A DNA stretch of 47,771 nucleotides from Chloromonas sp. AAM2 (GCA_004335635.1 QAXH01005106.1:1-47771), one strand, 5' to 3'. Counted from the stretch's first letter, positions 11,823 through 25,234 are shown. Notes: generated by a model not told the origin, from the letters alone. Numbers and translations: made by a program.

Positions 11823-13266
11823 AGGAGACGTAGACGCACACGCATTGGTTCTCTGAATCTGACAGTCAACAGGCCAGTGCTGAGTCTTACTAGCAAGAGC
11901 TCTCATACCTGCTTGTTCAATCTGTGATACCAAGAACTTGCAGTTTGCTAGTGAGAGCAGGGCGCAGTGAAGTTTCCTGTCGTATGAGGTTGACAGGCAG
12001 CAACGAGTATACTAAGGCCAGCAAAGGCTGTATGGCCTTGCATGTACCTGGCATCCAACTAAGTGATGGGACGGTGTAGATACTGCCACTTGTTCTTCTT
12101 TGAGGATCTCACTCGTACGTGAGAAGGCTATGAGCGGTCCTTCTGTGCCTGCAGCTTGACTGTCGCGTGCTAGCAACGCGTTGAGACTGTTTTGCGTCGT
12201 GCATGCCACTAGATTACATCAGCTGACGCTTGCACAGGTATTGAACGTATGTAAGGGGGTCAAACACCAGAGGGCCAGCTTGCCATGCCATTCCATAAGG
12301 CGGGTGGTAAGTCGCCAACTGATGAAACTACTAAAGGCCAAGCCGTCTCTCGGCTTACAAGTCATGACAATTCATGAGCCAGTGATAGCAGTATAGCAAG
12401 GGCAGTGGCACCCAGTTGATAGTCTGTGGCGATCCCCATGTAGCTTGTGCTGTAGCGCTTTGTCTTAAAGCTATTTGTTGCATTGTGTGACGCCATGCGT
12501 CAGCCCATGTAACTCAGATTGTGTCCAGTGCGATTGGTGATTCGAACATGTGTTCAGGACGCACGTGACCTTGAGAGCGTGTGACACGAAACGCAAACGG
12601 CGCTGACAACAGATTTGCAGGCAGCATTTGATGCAGGCCATCACCGGCCCTTGCCAGCCCCAGATCGTTGGTCACAAATCAGCTCTGGGCAATCCTGGCG
12701 AGGATTACATTTCCGACCATCAGGGATGACCACAGCAATGCTCGTACATGTGCGTGAAGTGCTAGGCCTCAATGCCAGTTGGACTGTCAAGACTGTCAGT
12801 GCTTGTCTCACTAACAGTGATCATGTCTTTCAGAACAGTTTGTGTCCAATCCAAGTCTGCCTACAGCCATAATCATTTCGAGGCACAAGTTGCATTTCTC
12901 AAAGCTGATTATAGGACCCCACTGCCATGCGCCTGTCACTGAACCGGGGCAGTGTTTAAAAGGTTCATGAAAATAATTCACATCACCTCATGTTCAAGTA
13001 CTTCTGGTCAGGAGGAGACGGCAGGTCCTTTCATCTAACCACAGTTTCTAAACCGTGCAGATGTGCCGCTGCCTGACTACACGAAAAATCCTCCACTACA
13101 TCATCCACTTCCACAAATGGCGTTGTCCCAGAACTGGCAAACCTCTTCTTTTTAACAGAAATGACCGCCAAGGTGCGTGCTAGTTGCCTGTCAGTGTTGA
13201 CTAGCAAGCTCAAACCACTTGCCCGCCACTTGCCAAACCCCCTGAAACTATTCGTATAAGCTAAGC
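11823..13266. other. Gene-free spacer between two convergent genes
   Basis: The ARIA-like gene ends from the left and the UBP gene ends from the right, so this 1.4 kb holds both 3' ends. No conserved ORF is visible. The words TGTAA at about 12249 and 12508 are in the sense of the left gene but too far downstream for a firm poly(A) call. A copy of the dispersed 19-base motif lies at 13124-13142. Confidence 0.5.
13124..13142 (-). repeat. Dispersed 19-base motif, copy 1
   Basis: Read on the minus strand this is GTTTGCCAGTTCTGGGACA, preceded by an A-rich run. It lies 125 bases past the UBP stop codon, in the sense of that gene. Other copies are at 25235-25253 and 41463-41481. Confidence 0.7.
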
Positions 13267-16200
13267 CTACAGGCGAGATAGCTCTGCTACTTTGCTGCTA
13301 TCATCTGCATGGGCACCCCATTGGCCTGCTTCAAACAGCACCCTGTCCTTCACCAGTTCCAAGCTAATCTTCAATTGCCCACTGGGCACACGGAACTTGC
13401 AACACCCCACAGGAGCATGCGACACGCCACAGCTGGCACTTCCATCTGAGCCGCCTTCTGGCTGCATCTGGCTGGACTGCATGCTGTCAGTGATGTCATC
13501 AGCAGCAGAGAGAGAGCTGATGGCGGCATTGTGGCTGAGCAACAGCTGGTTGTCTGGGTTGTGGGTAATACCAGCTTTAGGCGAGGTGGGGTGCAGACAC
13601 GGCAGCACCAGCGGCAGCAGGTACCTGTGCGGCACCCAGACTAGCAGCTGGCTGCCTAGAATGGCCACTCGCACATCTGCTGCTGTTGCGACACCAGAGA
13701 GATTGACGTACAAAGTCAGCGGCCAAGCGCCAACAGGAACGGCCATCTCACCAAGTGCTGAGACGGCATCCACAACTGATGGTGTGTGGTCAGTGGCTAG
13801 TGTCTGGTGGTGAGTTGAAGCGCCGGTTGCTTGCTTAGGTTCCATGCTGTGTGTGGTGTTGAGAGTGGTGGTGGAGGCTGCAGTGGGGCTGGTGCTAGGC
13901 TGAGTCCCCGGTGCAGACGCAGGGCTGCTGCTGAGCCGCCAGCTGGGCACCGGCATGTGCACCTGGTCACCAGGAAGCGTCTCACCAGCAAACTCAACTT
14001 GCTCTGGCAAAGTAGTTGGCCATACATGCACACGTGCACAGGCTGATAGTGAACGCCGACTGGACAAACTGGGAGCACTGGACGTATCCAACCCGCCATG
14101 ACTGGTACTGGCTGATGCAGACAAGCTTGCGTCATGAGACGCCTGCCGGCGGCTGTTTTTAACCGGGCTGTCGCCATGCCCACTGCTCGCTGAAACCACC
14201 TCACTGTGGCTGCTTTCGAACGATGCACAGCGGCCGTTGTTTTGTGACAGCTGCTGGTGATTCGTGACGACGCGAAGTGCGGCTGTGGCGTGGCTGTCAG
14301 CAGCAGGATAGGCTTGACCATTGGTGGTGGTGTGATGACCATTGCCATTAGCCATAACAGTGTGAGCATGGCCGTTGGCAGTACTGCGGTAAGCGTGGCC
14401 GTTGGAGTAGGCATGGTCGTTTGCAGCGGCCGTGTGCGGTGTGATGAGGCTGTGCCGTCTGCGGCGTGCGGGAGCGGCCTGGCCTGTCGGGTGGGCCTTG
14501 CGAGGGGTAGAGGTGGGTATTGCCCGGGGCTCTAAGCGCTGGTAGAAGAGCATGTATGCTTTCTGACTGAGTGCCTGCGAAGCCGGGACCTGTGAGCAGG
14601 AGTGCAGCCACACACGGGAAACTGTCAGCACCGGGTTGTTGGACGTCCATGACTGAACAGTGCATGGACAGGATTAATCATTCGGCGCATCAGCGGGCAT
14701 GCCATGAAGCACGATGTGTGTGGATTGTTAGACATGTTAGCACCAGTGGACTGAGCAGTACGTGCAACTTGCATTTGCGGCCATGAATAAGATTCAGCAA
14801 TCCTTGTACATGTGCACTGAGGGTAGAAGCAAAGCTTGCTGAAGTTCGTTTAACATGCATAATTGAAGCGCGCCAGGCTGGCGCGCGAGGCTGGCAAAGG
14901 CGTGTAGAATACAAGCCTTTGGAATACAAGCTTAGCTGGCCAGACTATCTTCAACTAACCCTTCACTACTGGCAGCTTCTCTGGCCCATTTCCTTACATT
15001 GCCTAGCGCTACACAACCCTTTCACTGGAAATTTTTACGATTGGGATCAATGCCTGCAGATGCCTCTGCCTCCCCACTTCTTGCCTTTTCCTTTACGCAT
15101 CCTAGGCTTCAAGAACTTTGACGAAACATGGCAAATGCGCTGTCTGGCTGAGCAGCAGCTGAGAGTTATGTAGAAACGGACCCAAACTATCCCCAATTGC
15201 CTAGCTCTACGCAACCCCAGGCCTGCCTGTGCCCCACCTCGATCACTCTTTCGTCGTCACACAAAAACCACCGCCCGTCAGGCAGCTGCACGTAGGCGAT
15301 GTAGTGCCCGTAGGCCGTGCTGTTCATTACGTCCACGTGCACCAACACCCCGTACAGCCGGTAGCGCGCAGGAATCCTGTCCGTGCATCCCTCCGCCTGA
15401 GAACAGAGGTACGGCAGAGAGGTCAGGCACGACCTACAACGTATAAAGTCCGCTCAGCGGTATGGCACACACACCAGGTGCGTCACGGAGTGCATGGCGC
15501 ACATAATGCATGCCGTTTGAGGTCTGCTCGACCCAACAATTGTTGCCATGTGCTCACTCTGCCAGCACTTTTGTACATGCGTGTTGATTCTGCTTGCCGC
15601 TGTCAGGAAAAAGAACATAGATTGCATTAGACGTGCATGTGGGTGGGTCAAAACGATTAAGACATCATAATGTGTGCTTGCATGCTCCAAGCTTCAGTTG
15701 GTGCGGCTGCCCTGCTCCCCCGTCAACACACTCTCACCCTTGCCCCGTCTTCTTTTACCTTCAAGGGCTCGAGGTCCAAGGTCGGCCCGTACGCCACGTG
15801 CCGGTTGTTCTTGCTGTAGCGCCCCAGGCCGAAGCGCTTGAGGCAGAGCACCAACACGTTGGGTGCGACCTCCACACAGCTATGCCGCGTGGCGCACACC
15901 TGACGGGGGCAAAGCACAATGATGCTGAAGCCAGTGCATACTTTCCGCTCTTAAAAAGGAATGAACCGAAAACAAAGCCGTAGTGCAGCCTTTGTGCCAC
16001 CCTGCCGCCACTAGCAGCTGCACAAACCTATTCTGCGTCCATGGCTCTTGTGGCCCCTTCACCCCGCCCTGCTGTCCGTCATCATGTTGTGCGCAACCAA
16101 GTCTTGTGCCTGTGGCACTGACAACCTCCAACGGGTCCCTGTGACCCACCGCCTGCTTGCATCGGTCACACTTGTACTTGTTGTCCTCGTCTAGCTGCTC

Positions 16201-19200
16201 GTCAGCAAAGCCCGCTGCCAGGCTCGACTCGATGGTGGGCGTGCGTGGAGACACGTCCACTTCTAGGGCCACCTGAACAGGGCATCGACACACTAAGAAA
16301 AAGTAAAAATCAACTGCTTATAGCATCAGTGTTTTCCATTTTCAGCTTTCATCATTTTCAAATGATGCGGGCATGGATGCAGCTGTAATGCACACGCCCG
16401 GCTCTGATGATTCACGTACAACTAAGTGTCGGTATCGCTGCTTTGCTTACGTTGTCGCTGCTTCAGGGTGGCCCACAGCTGACCGATGCAGGGACGCCTG
16501 TTTGGACATGTGGCTGCTGTGCACCGTGCTGACCCCAGAGCCATGAGGCAGGCTGACCCACCTTGGTATCAAAACGCTGCGACACCCATGAGCACGAGGT
16601 ACACACGGTCTGCACGAACAACACACAGGCAGCCACCGTGTTGAAACCACTTCGACACACTGATGTCGCGGATTGCTAGCAAGCGACCTGGAAAGCTGAC
16701 AAACCGAGCAGGTGTGCCACAGAGGCACACTGCACCCCTGCCAGCTAGCTGCATCAGTAACAGCAGTTTCCTTTCTTTGCAGCCATGCCACTCTGCACCC
16801 CTGCAAAGCCAGCCCTCCATCCTCTGGGATCTTCCGCCACAGCTGTCATCGCATCCTTGACAAGTCACCTCCCAAGCGCCCTTCATCGTTACATGGCTTG
16901 TTGGTGCTGCTGCGGCTACAAATAGCATCTCCCCAAAACCATCCGCCTGCCGACCAGTAAATAAAAAAAGCTCACTGGTAGCAGGGTGCAATGCACGGAT
17001 GTCATCGCTAGCAACATGGTGTGTTTGTGTGAGATTGCTTGTGCGCTCACATGCCATGACATCCAATTAAATAATCTCCGAAGCTGCTCTTGATGCCCCT
17101 TGTGTATTTGTGGCTAGCTGACTAGCTGGCGTGCGTGTGTGTGTGTGCGCATGTCCATGTTTTCACACACCTGGTAGCACACGTATCCCATGAAGCAGTG
17201 GCCTATGAAGGTCGTCTGCCTGGACCGCAGGTCGGGCACCCTGTGCCTGGTGGCGCCCGCCTGGTGCAGCAGGACGTGCTCCATCTGCTCCAACATGGCC
17301 AGGTAGAGGTCGTGAGAGTCCTCCTGCATGCGATAGAGACACACATGGCACCCCCCTGAGGCATGGTAACCACAACCAACACAATGCGTCTGCTTGAAAT
17401 GGAGGCGACAGGCTGGAACATGTGGCTGATGTATCCGTAATTCACGTAAGCTGGACCAGTTGTGCATATACAAAGTTACACACGTACTGGACTGCCAGCT
17501 GAAGGGGCCAGCACGCGAGACACGTCAGCTCCGACATGCTCCGACATGCCAGGACCCGCCATTCCCTGTGCGCCTGCTGGAATCAGTGCAACCAGTGCAC
17601 TGCACTCGCACCACCAGCTCACACCGCACCTGTTGCCCGGGTGTGAAGTGCGCGGCTATGTTACGCACTCCCTGTGTGATGGCCCGCGGCGACACCACAG
17701 CCACGCCCTGGTCCTGGGCAAACCACACCTGCAGACAACACCATGTCGGTAGAGTTTGGGCTTCCTTGCCTTGCTTCACTTGCTGGTAGGGAAACAAACA
17801 CCGTGGTAGCAAGGTGTGGGCTTCCCTTGTTTGCTTTGCAGGGACCTGATTTGGAGCCAAACTTCTGCCCTTGTGGTCTGCTGTAAACGTCTTGTTGGAC
17901 TGGTCTTGCATCAGCGTTGCACTGTCACTGCCTTTCCCTGGTTGGTGTTTGTGCTGCCAAGCTGAAGTGCTGCCAACACTATTCACGCTGATGTGTCCAG
18001 ACTGGCAACAAGTGGCACCTGCTACAGTGAGCCATCTAGTGCACAGCTCCATCCTTGTCATGACAACCAGGAGCCTCAGCCACTGACACACCGTCAGAAT
18101 ACCACCAGCTCTCGGCCATGTTGCAATATTCAGATTGTAAGGTTTGGGTCAGCTACACAAACGGTCCCTGACCCCACTGTCTGCCCTTACCCACCGCACA
18201 CACCCTCAGCCTTCAAACCATCAGTAATGCCTGTTACCCGAACCCACAGCTAATATACCTGCTCAGCCAGGTGCTGCATCTACACCCACCCACAGCTGAG
18301 CAAAAAAGCTGTCCAACCACGACCTGGTCCCCTGACCCCTTTGCCTACCTGTTCAGCCAGTCGCTGCATCTCGCACATGAGGCACCATGCACGGGCACTG
18401 GGCTTGCTGCAGCTCTCACTGTGGTTCCCGAACCTGCGCAAATGAGGTAACACCACTTATAGATTCACTGTTGATGACACTACATCAAAAGCAAGGCAAA
18501 GGTTGTCAGCCACAGATACAAGAACAGATGTCAATGTGTAATGAGCAGGTAAGCTACAAGAGCAGATTGAGCGCCGATGCACTTCGGCTGACCAAGAGTG
18601 GGATTGTGCTTCTACAGCCCATGCACGCACTGGAATTTATCAATTGAGAAGGCCTGGGTCAGTGCGATTGCTTGAAGTTTGAATGGGACTGCAGTGTCCA
18701 GAATGATGTTTACGAGAGGTCCCTGCAAATGGCCTCGTTGGTTGTTTCGTGACTGCATTATCCAGGGTACTACCTACTGTAACCCCCTGTAGATCATGTG
18801 CATGCACATGGCACATAGATACTGATGTGCATGAACATGGCACATAGATACTGATGTGCATGAACATGGCACATAGATACTGATGCGCATGCACATGACA
18901 TGTTTGTGTGGCAGCAGCCCACCTCAGGTACGCCACCAGGGGCTGTGTGTTCAGCAGACACTGCAGTAGGGCGTTTGCAAAGCATGTGTTGCCGCAGTTG
19001 GCCAGGCCCACCGGGGCTGCTGAGCTGTCAGGGGAGCCCATGAGGCTCAGGAACTGGCCGTATGGGTACAGAACCTGCAGACCAAGTACCGCAAGTGAGA
19101 TGGAGCATGCTGGGCTGCCGGTGTAAGGGGTGGAGGACACTTCAGCAATGTTATCTTCATATCTGTTTGCTGAAATTGTTACTGCCAGTAGACAGTGGCA

Positions 19201-20227
19201 GGAGGTAGAACGCCAGAACCCCAGAACAGTACATCAACAACCACTTCACGCCCCTTCCCCCCAACCACCCACCACCCTCCACACTCAACCAGAATATCAG
19301 AATGTCAGAATAGCCCCAGGAAGCAAGTTGAAGGTTCAGAAAATGCTGCCTGGTTCTTGAGAAAAAATAATAATAGTAAAGCTTGAGTCAGGCGATTGCA
19401 AAGGCCACAGTTAGGTAGGCTGTGCCATGCATCCCAGGCATGTTGCGATTGGCCACAGTGCACCATGACCATGTTTGAGCAGGCAAGTGCGATTGACAGC
19501 ATCACACAACATCACGCTCAAGAGGCAAGGTGGCTGCCTTCTGATATGACACCTTCTGAACTGATCTGACACCTGATCTGAGTACTGCCTGCCTGTGAGT
19601 TCAGTGCGTTGCTGTTGTTGTGGCATGCAGGCATCCAGGGGTTGCAAAGCCACTCTTACCTGCTGAGGAATGGGAGCCATTTCGTCCTCCTCTGGTGCTG
19701 TCTGCACCTTGCAGTGCTGCTTGTGAAGTTTCCAGTGTGCAACCTGACACTCCCTTCCGCTGCACACAAATGCATCCAATCCCTGCCTTGTGATATTAAG
19801 TCAGTGCTGGTAGTGGTGTGCTCTGGTTGCAAGGCATAAAAGCAGCAACCTGATGTGAACACTGGCAGCACTGATGGCATGTGGCACGCACCCTCCACGG
19901 CCGAGTGCCCATGTTTGAGCATGCAGCAAGGAATCTCAATTTGTTCTCAAGCATGGCCGCTCACCAATAGGATACGGCCTTGCACCGCCCGCATTTCTGC
20001 AGGGGGTTTGGCTGGCGACATGTTGGACAGGGCCCCATGCTGGCCGGCTTCCTCTTCACTTGTGCCTCCACAGGCTCTTCCCACCAGCGGTGCTGTGCAT
20101 GCCGCACCGTCTTTGTGTTCGACCAGACGAACGCAAGCGAGCACGCGAGCAGGGTGCAAACGAGAGCAATCAAGACCAAGCAGCTTTGCAAGGTCAGAAA
20201 CTCATCAGTTCTGTCAAATACGTCCAT
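13267..20227 (-). CDS. MYND-finger ubiquitin-specific protease (UBP15-19 group)
   Basis: Exons in reading order: 20227-19965, 19759-19660, 19074-18923, 18433-18349, 17728-17630, 17323-17171, 16609-16562, 16272-16150, 15899-15759, 15396-15238, 14589-13267; 881 aa. It removes ubiquitin from proteins by cysteine-protease chemistry. An N-terminal hydrophobic segment (residues about 17-35) is followed by a MYND zinc finger (Cys67, 70, 79, 82, 88, 92, His100/103, Cys104). The Cys box GLANCGNTCFANALLQCL has catalytic Cys152, QEDSHDLYLAM follows, and a zinc ribbon has pairs Cys287/290 and Cys335/338. The His box YGHYIAYV has His419, with an Asp pair at 435-436. This order matches Arabidopsis UBP15-19. 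The start was chosen because it places the membrane segment at the N terminus as in that group; an upstream in-frame ATG at 20389 exists. The last exon is a long low-complexity tail. Confidence 0.92.
18797..18895. repeat. 29-bp tandem repeat in a UBP intron
   Basis: Three full units (starting 18797, 18826 and 18855) and a partial fourth (18884) share CATGGCACATAGATACTGA. They lie in the intron between exons 3 and 4 (18434-18922), ending about 30 bases from the donor of exon 3. Confidence 0.9.
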
Positions 20228-22036
20228 GCGTACATGTCCATCCGGCACCGCAAGCGGGGCCCGGCAAATAACCAAGAATGAAGCGGGAACATTTCGTAAC
20301 AGTTGAACGTTACGATTTGTTTCGCTCGAGGTGAGGCTCTTAGGACAGCTTGCAGCTTTGTCCCGGCCACAGCCTTGCAGTAGTGTCATCTCATTTCCGA
20401 GGGCTGAAAGCAGTTATCCAGCTTTCTTCCATGGATGTGAGGGCCTACCTCTCTGACAAGGGAATTCCCAGGCATTGTTTGATGCATGCTCGGATTGGAG
20501 CCCTTATGGTGATGGTAAACACAGAGAAGCTGTCCCCTTCCCCAACAAATTGTCAACCACTACCGCCAAAACCTTCCTTGCACACGTGCTGTTGCATTTG
20601 GATCACCCACACCGCACTGATTGCATCTTTCTTGCAGGGGTCTTGCGCGTACCTTGGAGTCTGCATGGAACAAAGGGCTGCATGCACTCGTAGTAAATGT
20701 AGGGAATGACCATTTTGAGACTAGTTGCGATTGACTTAAGTAGCAACCAGACAGGTACAAACGAAGTGCAAGACAAGCATAACCCCATGCATCACAAGCG
20801 CATCCATGTACCTCCACACAGATGCAAATTAGCTGTATCTTGTGCACTCATTTTCACAGATTTGAGCTTGTCACACCATCGTTCACAGCATATGGATTGG
20901 AGATTGCCTAGCTCAGTGCAACAGCTGAAGGAACAGCAAGCTGTTGAGTTCAGCCTGAGTATGATGGTATTCTGCTTGCTCAAGCCATGTGTCAGGCTGA
21001 GTCCTCCGCATATCACCGCCGAGCATGAGCAAGCGGGCCACAGTGGAAGCTTTCACACACGCAGGCCGCACAGGCGCAGACAGATGCAGTTGGAGCTGTT
21101 GTAGCTCCATGCGGTCTGTTGAGCCATAACGCTCACGTCATGCAACTGGTCGCCCATGCAAGTGGTTGGTCATGCCTTCCTTGGGAGAACAGCAGTCACT
21201 GTGTGTGGACTGTCCAAGCGGAGTCAGCACTGCCCCAGTCGCCTGTTGCTAGGTTTAGCTGCTGTTTGTTTGCTTGTTGCTTGTCTGCCTTGTGAACCCA
21301 ATACTGGTCCTCGTAACGTTATGCTAGCGAGGCACTTGCCTCTCTGAAGGCTCTGTTCCTCAAGTCCTTCGTTCCACAGTAGGCCAGAGGCAACATGAAG
21401 CACGATTAGGAAGTTCGCACAGACATGCATTTTTCCTTCTGCCCTTGCCCTTGCTGAGCAGCCCTCCCCGGTTTCAAGGCCATGACATACACACATACAC
21501 ACACACAGACAGGCACACACACACACACACAGACACACACACACACACACATCCACACACACACACAGACATGCATGCTGAATCAAGGGTTCCACCTGCA
21601 CTCACGCCTGTCACGCTACAATATGCCTTCTTTGGCCTTGCTATGTGCTGATTGGAAAGATGATTGTTCCCGTGTCTGGCTCCATTGCCTGAGCATGGAT
21701 GTGAGCTGTTTGCCGTGCCGAGCAATTCCAGCGTTGACTGCCTTCGACATGTTGGCACACGTCACTGTTGAATGCTTCTTTATTGACAGGCGCTGCTCAA
21801 ACACATAGTTCGCTGCTTGCATTGCCGAAACCTATCAATCCAATGCAGTTGCCGCACCGCATGTCCGTACGTTTGAAACTGCTGCAACGGATGGATATCA
21901 ATGCCGAACTCCTGCGCTGCGCCAGGGCACCAACTGAGGCAGCCAAGCGAAAAGGACAGACAGTTGGCAGTCTGCTGTGGCCTCTTTCCCATAACTACCT
22001 GCATGCTTGCATGGCCCTTCAGCACTGGAAGTGGTG
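20228..22036. other. Spacer between head-to-head UBP and LRR genes
   Basis: This 1.8 kb separates the starts of two divergent genes, so it should hold both promoters and 5' untranslated regions. It carries a CA microsatellite (21486-21570). A possible extra first exon of the LRR gene may lie here: an ATG at 21843 followed by a good donor (GTACGT at 21867) could splice in phase to an acceptor at 22042. No other conserved frame is visible. Confidence 0.45.
21486..21570. repeat. (CA)n microsatellite
   Basis: About 85 bases of imperfect ACACAC with a few GAC, TAC and TCC interruptions. The long open frames on both strands here are products of the dinucleotide repeat. Confidence 0.95.
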
Positions 22037-25000
22037 ATGCAGACCGCAACTCATACATGGCCCCTTAGCCCCAGCGATGCCATTACAGACGAGGCAGAAG
22101 ATAAGACTAGCCATGAGGTGAGATTACGCAGCGAACAGTGCATCTGAAGGCTTCTTCTGTTGGGGGCGCACTGTTCAGCTGTGTGGCACAGCCAGCCTGC
22201 CATTCACTAGAGAAGTATTGAATCCAAGCATGTGCCACAGGTACAGCAGCTGTTACAGGATGCTCACTCAACCTTGGAACTGGACCTATCCGGCAGGTGA
22301 GACCAAAAACCTCAGATGCTGATGCCAGCACGTGTGGCAAGGCACACACACGCAGTACCTTGGTTCACACCTGCTGGCTTTGCACCCGCACTCAGCAGGC
22401 ACTAACCAGGCCGATGGCCGCTAAAGTCTCTCTACCTCTCCAGCTCCGGCAATACCACCATACCGCGCATACTACACGCACTGCTCTTGATTGCACTGAC
22501 TCCTGTTCCTTGTTGACTTGTTGCCAGTCCAGCTCTCAGCTGTGGGCAACAACATCACACATCAAAACTGTTCAGCACACACTCTTGCACACACTCTTTT
22601 CTGGCTGCAGGCAGCTACAGCGCATCCCTGCCAGCCTTCACACATGTGCCTCTCTCACAGCCTTGACCTTGTCAGCTAACTGCTTGGCAGAGCTGCCACC
22701 TAGCATCAGCTCACTTCAGGTGGGCAGCTTGCATAGACAGGTCCAGCACCGCATTCCTGCTAGCAGTTTCCAGCACAGCTCTGTAGGCATCAAGGGGTGC
22801 AGCTGAGTGACAGCACCATGGGCGCTTTTCAAGCAACACGTGTGTCATCAGACCTGAGGCGATGAATACCGAGTATGTTGTGGAAGCTGATGATATGTCA
22901 GCACCGAAGTGGGACTGCAGCGGCGAGGCAGATGCATAGGCATGGCACAGCGTGATCGTTGGCCTGGTTGTAGCGCAGAGTTGAGCAGACAACAGCTTGC
23001 TAACACAGCGTGGCCTATATTGGCGTCTTGCATCAGAAGCAGGAAGGGTTGAACCAACTATGCCCCAGTCTGCCAACAGCTCAGCCAGACCGTAAAGCCA
23101 GACCGCTTTGTCAGGCATTTGTGCCTGAGTTCAGGCGTGTTGGTCAATGAACATGCATCTGCCTACCACTGCTTATCCCTGTTTCTTGCACGCCTGCTTT
23201 CTGCTATTCGCAGCAACTCTTATCCCTGGATGTCAGCTACAACCAGTTATCCAGCCTACCAGCCCAGCTGGGATGCCTCACACGGTTACAAACGCTCAAT
23301 GCAGCGTACAACCATCTCACACGCTTGCCACAGCAGGTGTGTGTGCTGTAACACAGCAGGTGTGTGCTGCAACGCAGCAGGGTGGGTACACAAGGAAGGG
23401 GCTGCACGGCTGTTCTTTCTGTTGTTGACATGGCCTTCAATCCGGGAGAACTGCACAGGAGGGCATGGCGAGGGGGCCTGTATGTGTGACTCATTTTGAG
23501 GGTCTTGTTGACTATTCAAGGTGTTGCAGGTCTACTTGTGTGTTGATGCGCTTCGAACAAGGTGCTGCAACATGCATTGGAACATGCACGACTTGCATTA
23601 AATGCTCATCACGCTATGCACAGTGTCTGTAGGGCGGACTGGACAACACACCTTTGATTGCCTGTTTGGAATGCTCACGCAGTTGAGCTGCTTGGTGGGC
23701 CTTCAGGAGCTGCGGTTGAATGACAACCAACTAACCCACGTGGCAGCAGACCTACTACCACTCACCTCCCTTCAGCTGCTGCATCTACAGTTCAACCACC
23801 TGACGAATTTGCCACCAGGCCTGCAAGCCATGCCATCCCTTACAGATCTCGACTTACAGGGAAATACTTCCGAGCCTGCTGGCCTGGCATCGCCTTTCTC
23901 TGCTGCGGGTAGCAGCCGCACCGCCAGCAGTTGCAGCACCGCAGCTGCACTGAACCAGCAGCAGCTCAGCAGCCAAGCTGCAGCACAAAGGCACATGCAG
24001 TCAGCACACGCTCCGGACGTGCTGATTCTGGACACCGTTCAGCAGAGTGGGTCAGACAGGCGGAGCGCGCTGTCAAGCCCTAATCGCATCGCTCCCGTTG
24101 AGTCCAGTATGTGGCAGCAGGCGTCTGCTGACGAATGCATCGACTTGGAAGGACCTGGCATTGACTTGGTTGGAATGCATCTCGAGTCTCCCGGGCAGGT
24201 GGAAAACGTGGCAGCAGCAACAGCTTGTGACAGTGAGAATCAGCAAGGGGTTTCGCGTGCACCACCGCTGTCGGAATTGACAGCGTTGCCGCCGGCCTGT
24301 GCCGCAGTGCTGTACAGGTCGTGGAGCACTCTGCAAGGCGGCTTGCGGGAAGTACACGAGGGGCGGCCGCTGACGCGCGGCGGAACTGCACAGACGGAGT
24401 GTGCGCCGCCCCGCACCGGCATGCAACTACAACGGCCGCGCACTGCCGCCCCAGGCACCCCAGGCAGCCTAAACAGACCTCGAACAGGCTCCAATGTAAC
24501 CTCCCTGGCTGGGCGTGCACGGCCCGGGACGGCTGCCACAACACGATGGTCGACAGCATCGGAGAGCAATGAGCAGTCTGGTGCATATGCTCTGCTGGCC
24601 GGCCCACCACGGTCAGCAACGTCTGCACGGCCAGGAAGTGCCTTGACAACTGCAAGGGGGCCTGTGCAGGGTGGTGACACCGGGCAGGAGTGGGACGGTG
24701 CTGGCAGGGTAAGGAGCGGCAGTGCATCGGGGCAGGATGTAGAAGTAGGGTTCAAGGGCATGCCAGCAGTGACTTTTCCTTTCACCGCAGGTGTGCGTTC
24801 CATGATGCGACAACTGTCTGGCAGCAGCAGTAGGAAGATGAACGGTGGAGCAGGGCTGGGCAGCAGTGGTACTCATGAAGTGGCCTTGTCTGGACAGCTC
24901 AGAGCAGATAGCCCTGAGAACGGTACTGCGAGCCCTGATAAACTTGTTGCGCGGCCCCTGTCTGCAAGCCAAGCACGGCCCAACAAGCACAGCAACGGCA

Positions 25001-25110
25001 AAGGAACCGCAGACGACGCCTTGCATACGGTCCAGTTGCTGCTGGCTGCCAGGAATCCGGGGCTATTGCAGAGTCTTGAGCAGGCCATTCACGAGGAGAA
25101 AACACACTAG
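22037..25110 (+). CDS. Leucine-rich-repeat protein with disordered tail
   Basis: Exons: 22037-22117, 22241-22296, 22611-22719, 23214-23336, 23683-25110; about 598 aa. After a short acidic start, roughly six LRRs of about 23 residues follow (residues about 37-190). Their text includes LELDLSGRQLQRIPASL, LLSLDVSYNQLSSLPAQL, LQELRLNDNQLTHV and LQLLHLQFNHLTNLPPGL. The LxxLPxxL spacing is that of the plant intracellular Ras-group or Shoc2-like LRRs, which bind other proteins. The remaining about 400 residues, nearly all in one 1.4-kb exon, are rich in Ser, Ala, Gly, Arg and Pro. They repeat an RP-x-[ST] motif (RPRTAAPG, RPRTGS, RPGTAAT, RPGSAL, RPLSAS). No catalytic domain is seen. Specific function unknown. 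The first exon is the least certain. Confidence 0.82.
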
Positions 25111-25234
25111 GTAACTGCTTACGTGATGATTGTCGTATCTACGTGACAAAAGCGTAACACAACCGTCAAAGTACCCTTGTCAAGCTTCAAAAAGAGAGGT
25201 GGTTAGTGGCGAACTGCCTGTGACCAAAAAAAAT

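Noticed and set aside
13797..14535. Long frames overlapping the last UBP exon on both strands.
   Set aside because: They are shadows of the GC-rich, low-complexity tail exon; the exon continues the UBP frame exactly from the His box.
21474..21808. His/Thr-rich and Val/Cys-rich frames.
   Set aside because: Produced by the CA microsatellite.
24080..24803. Minus-strand frames of 187 and 215 codons opposite the LRR tail.
   Set aside because: They mirror the low-complexity exon; no splice or family support on that strand.
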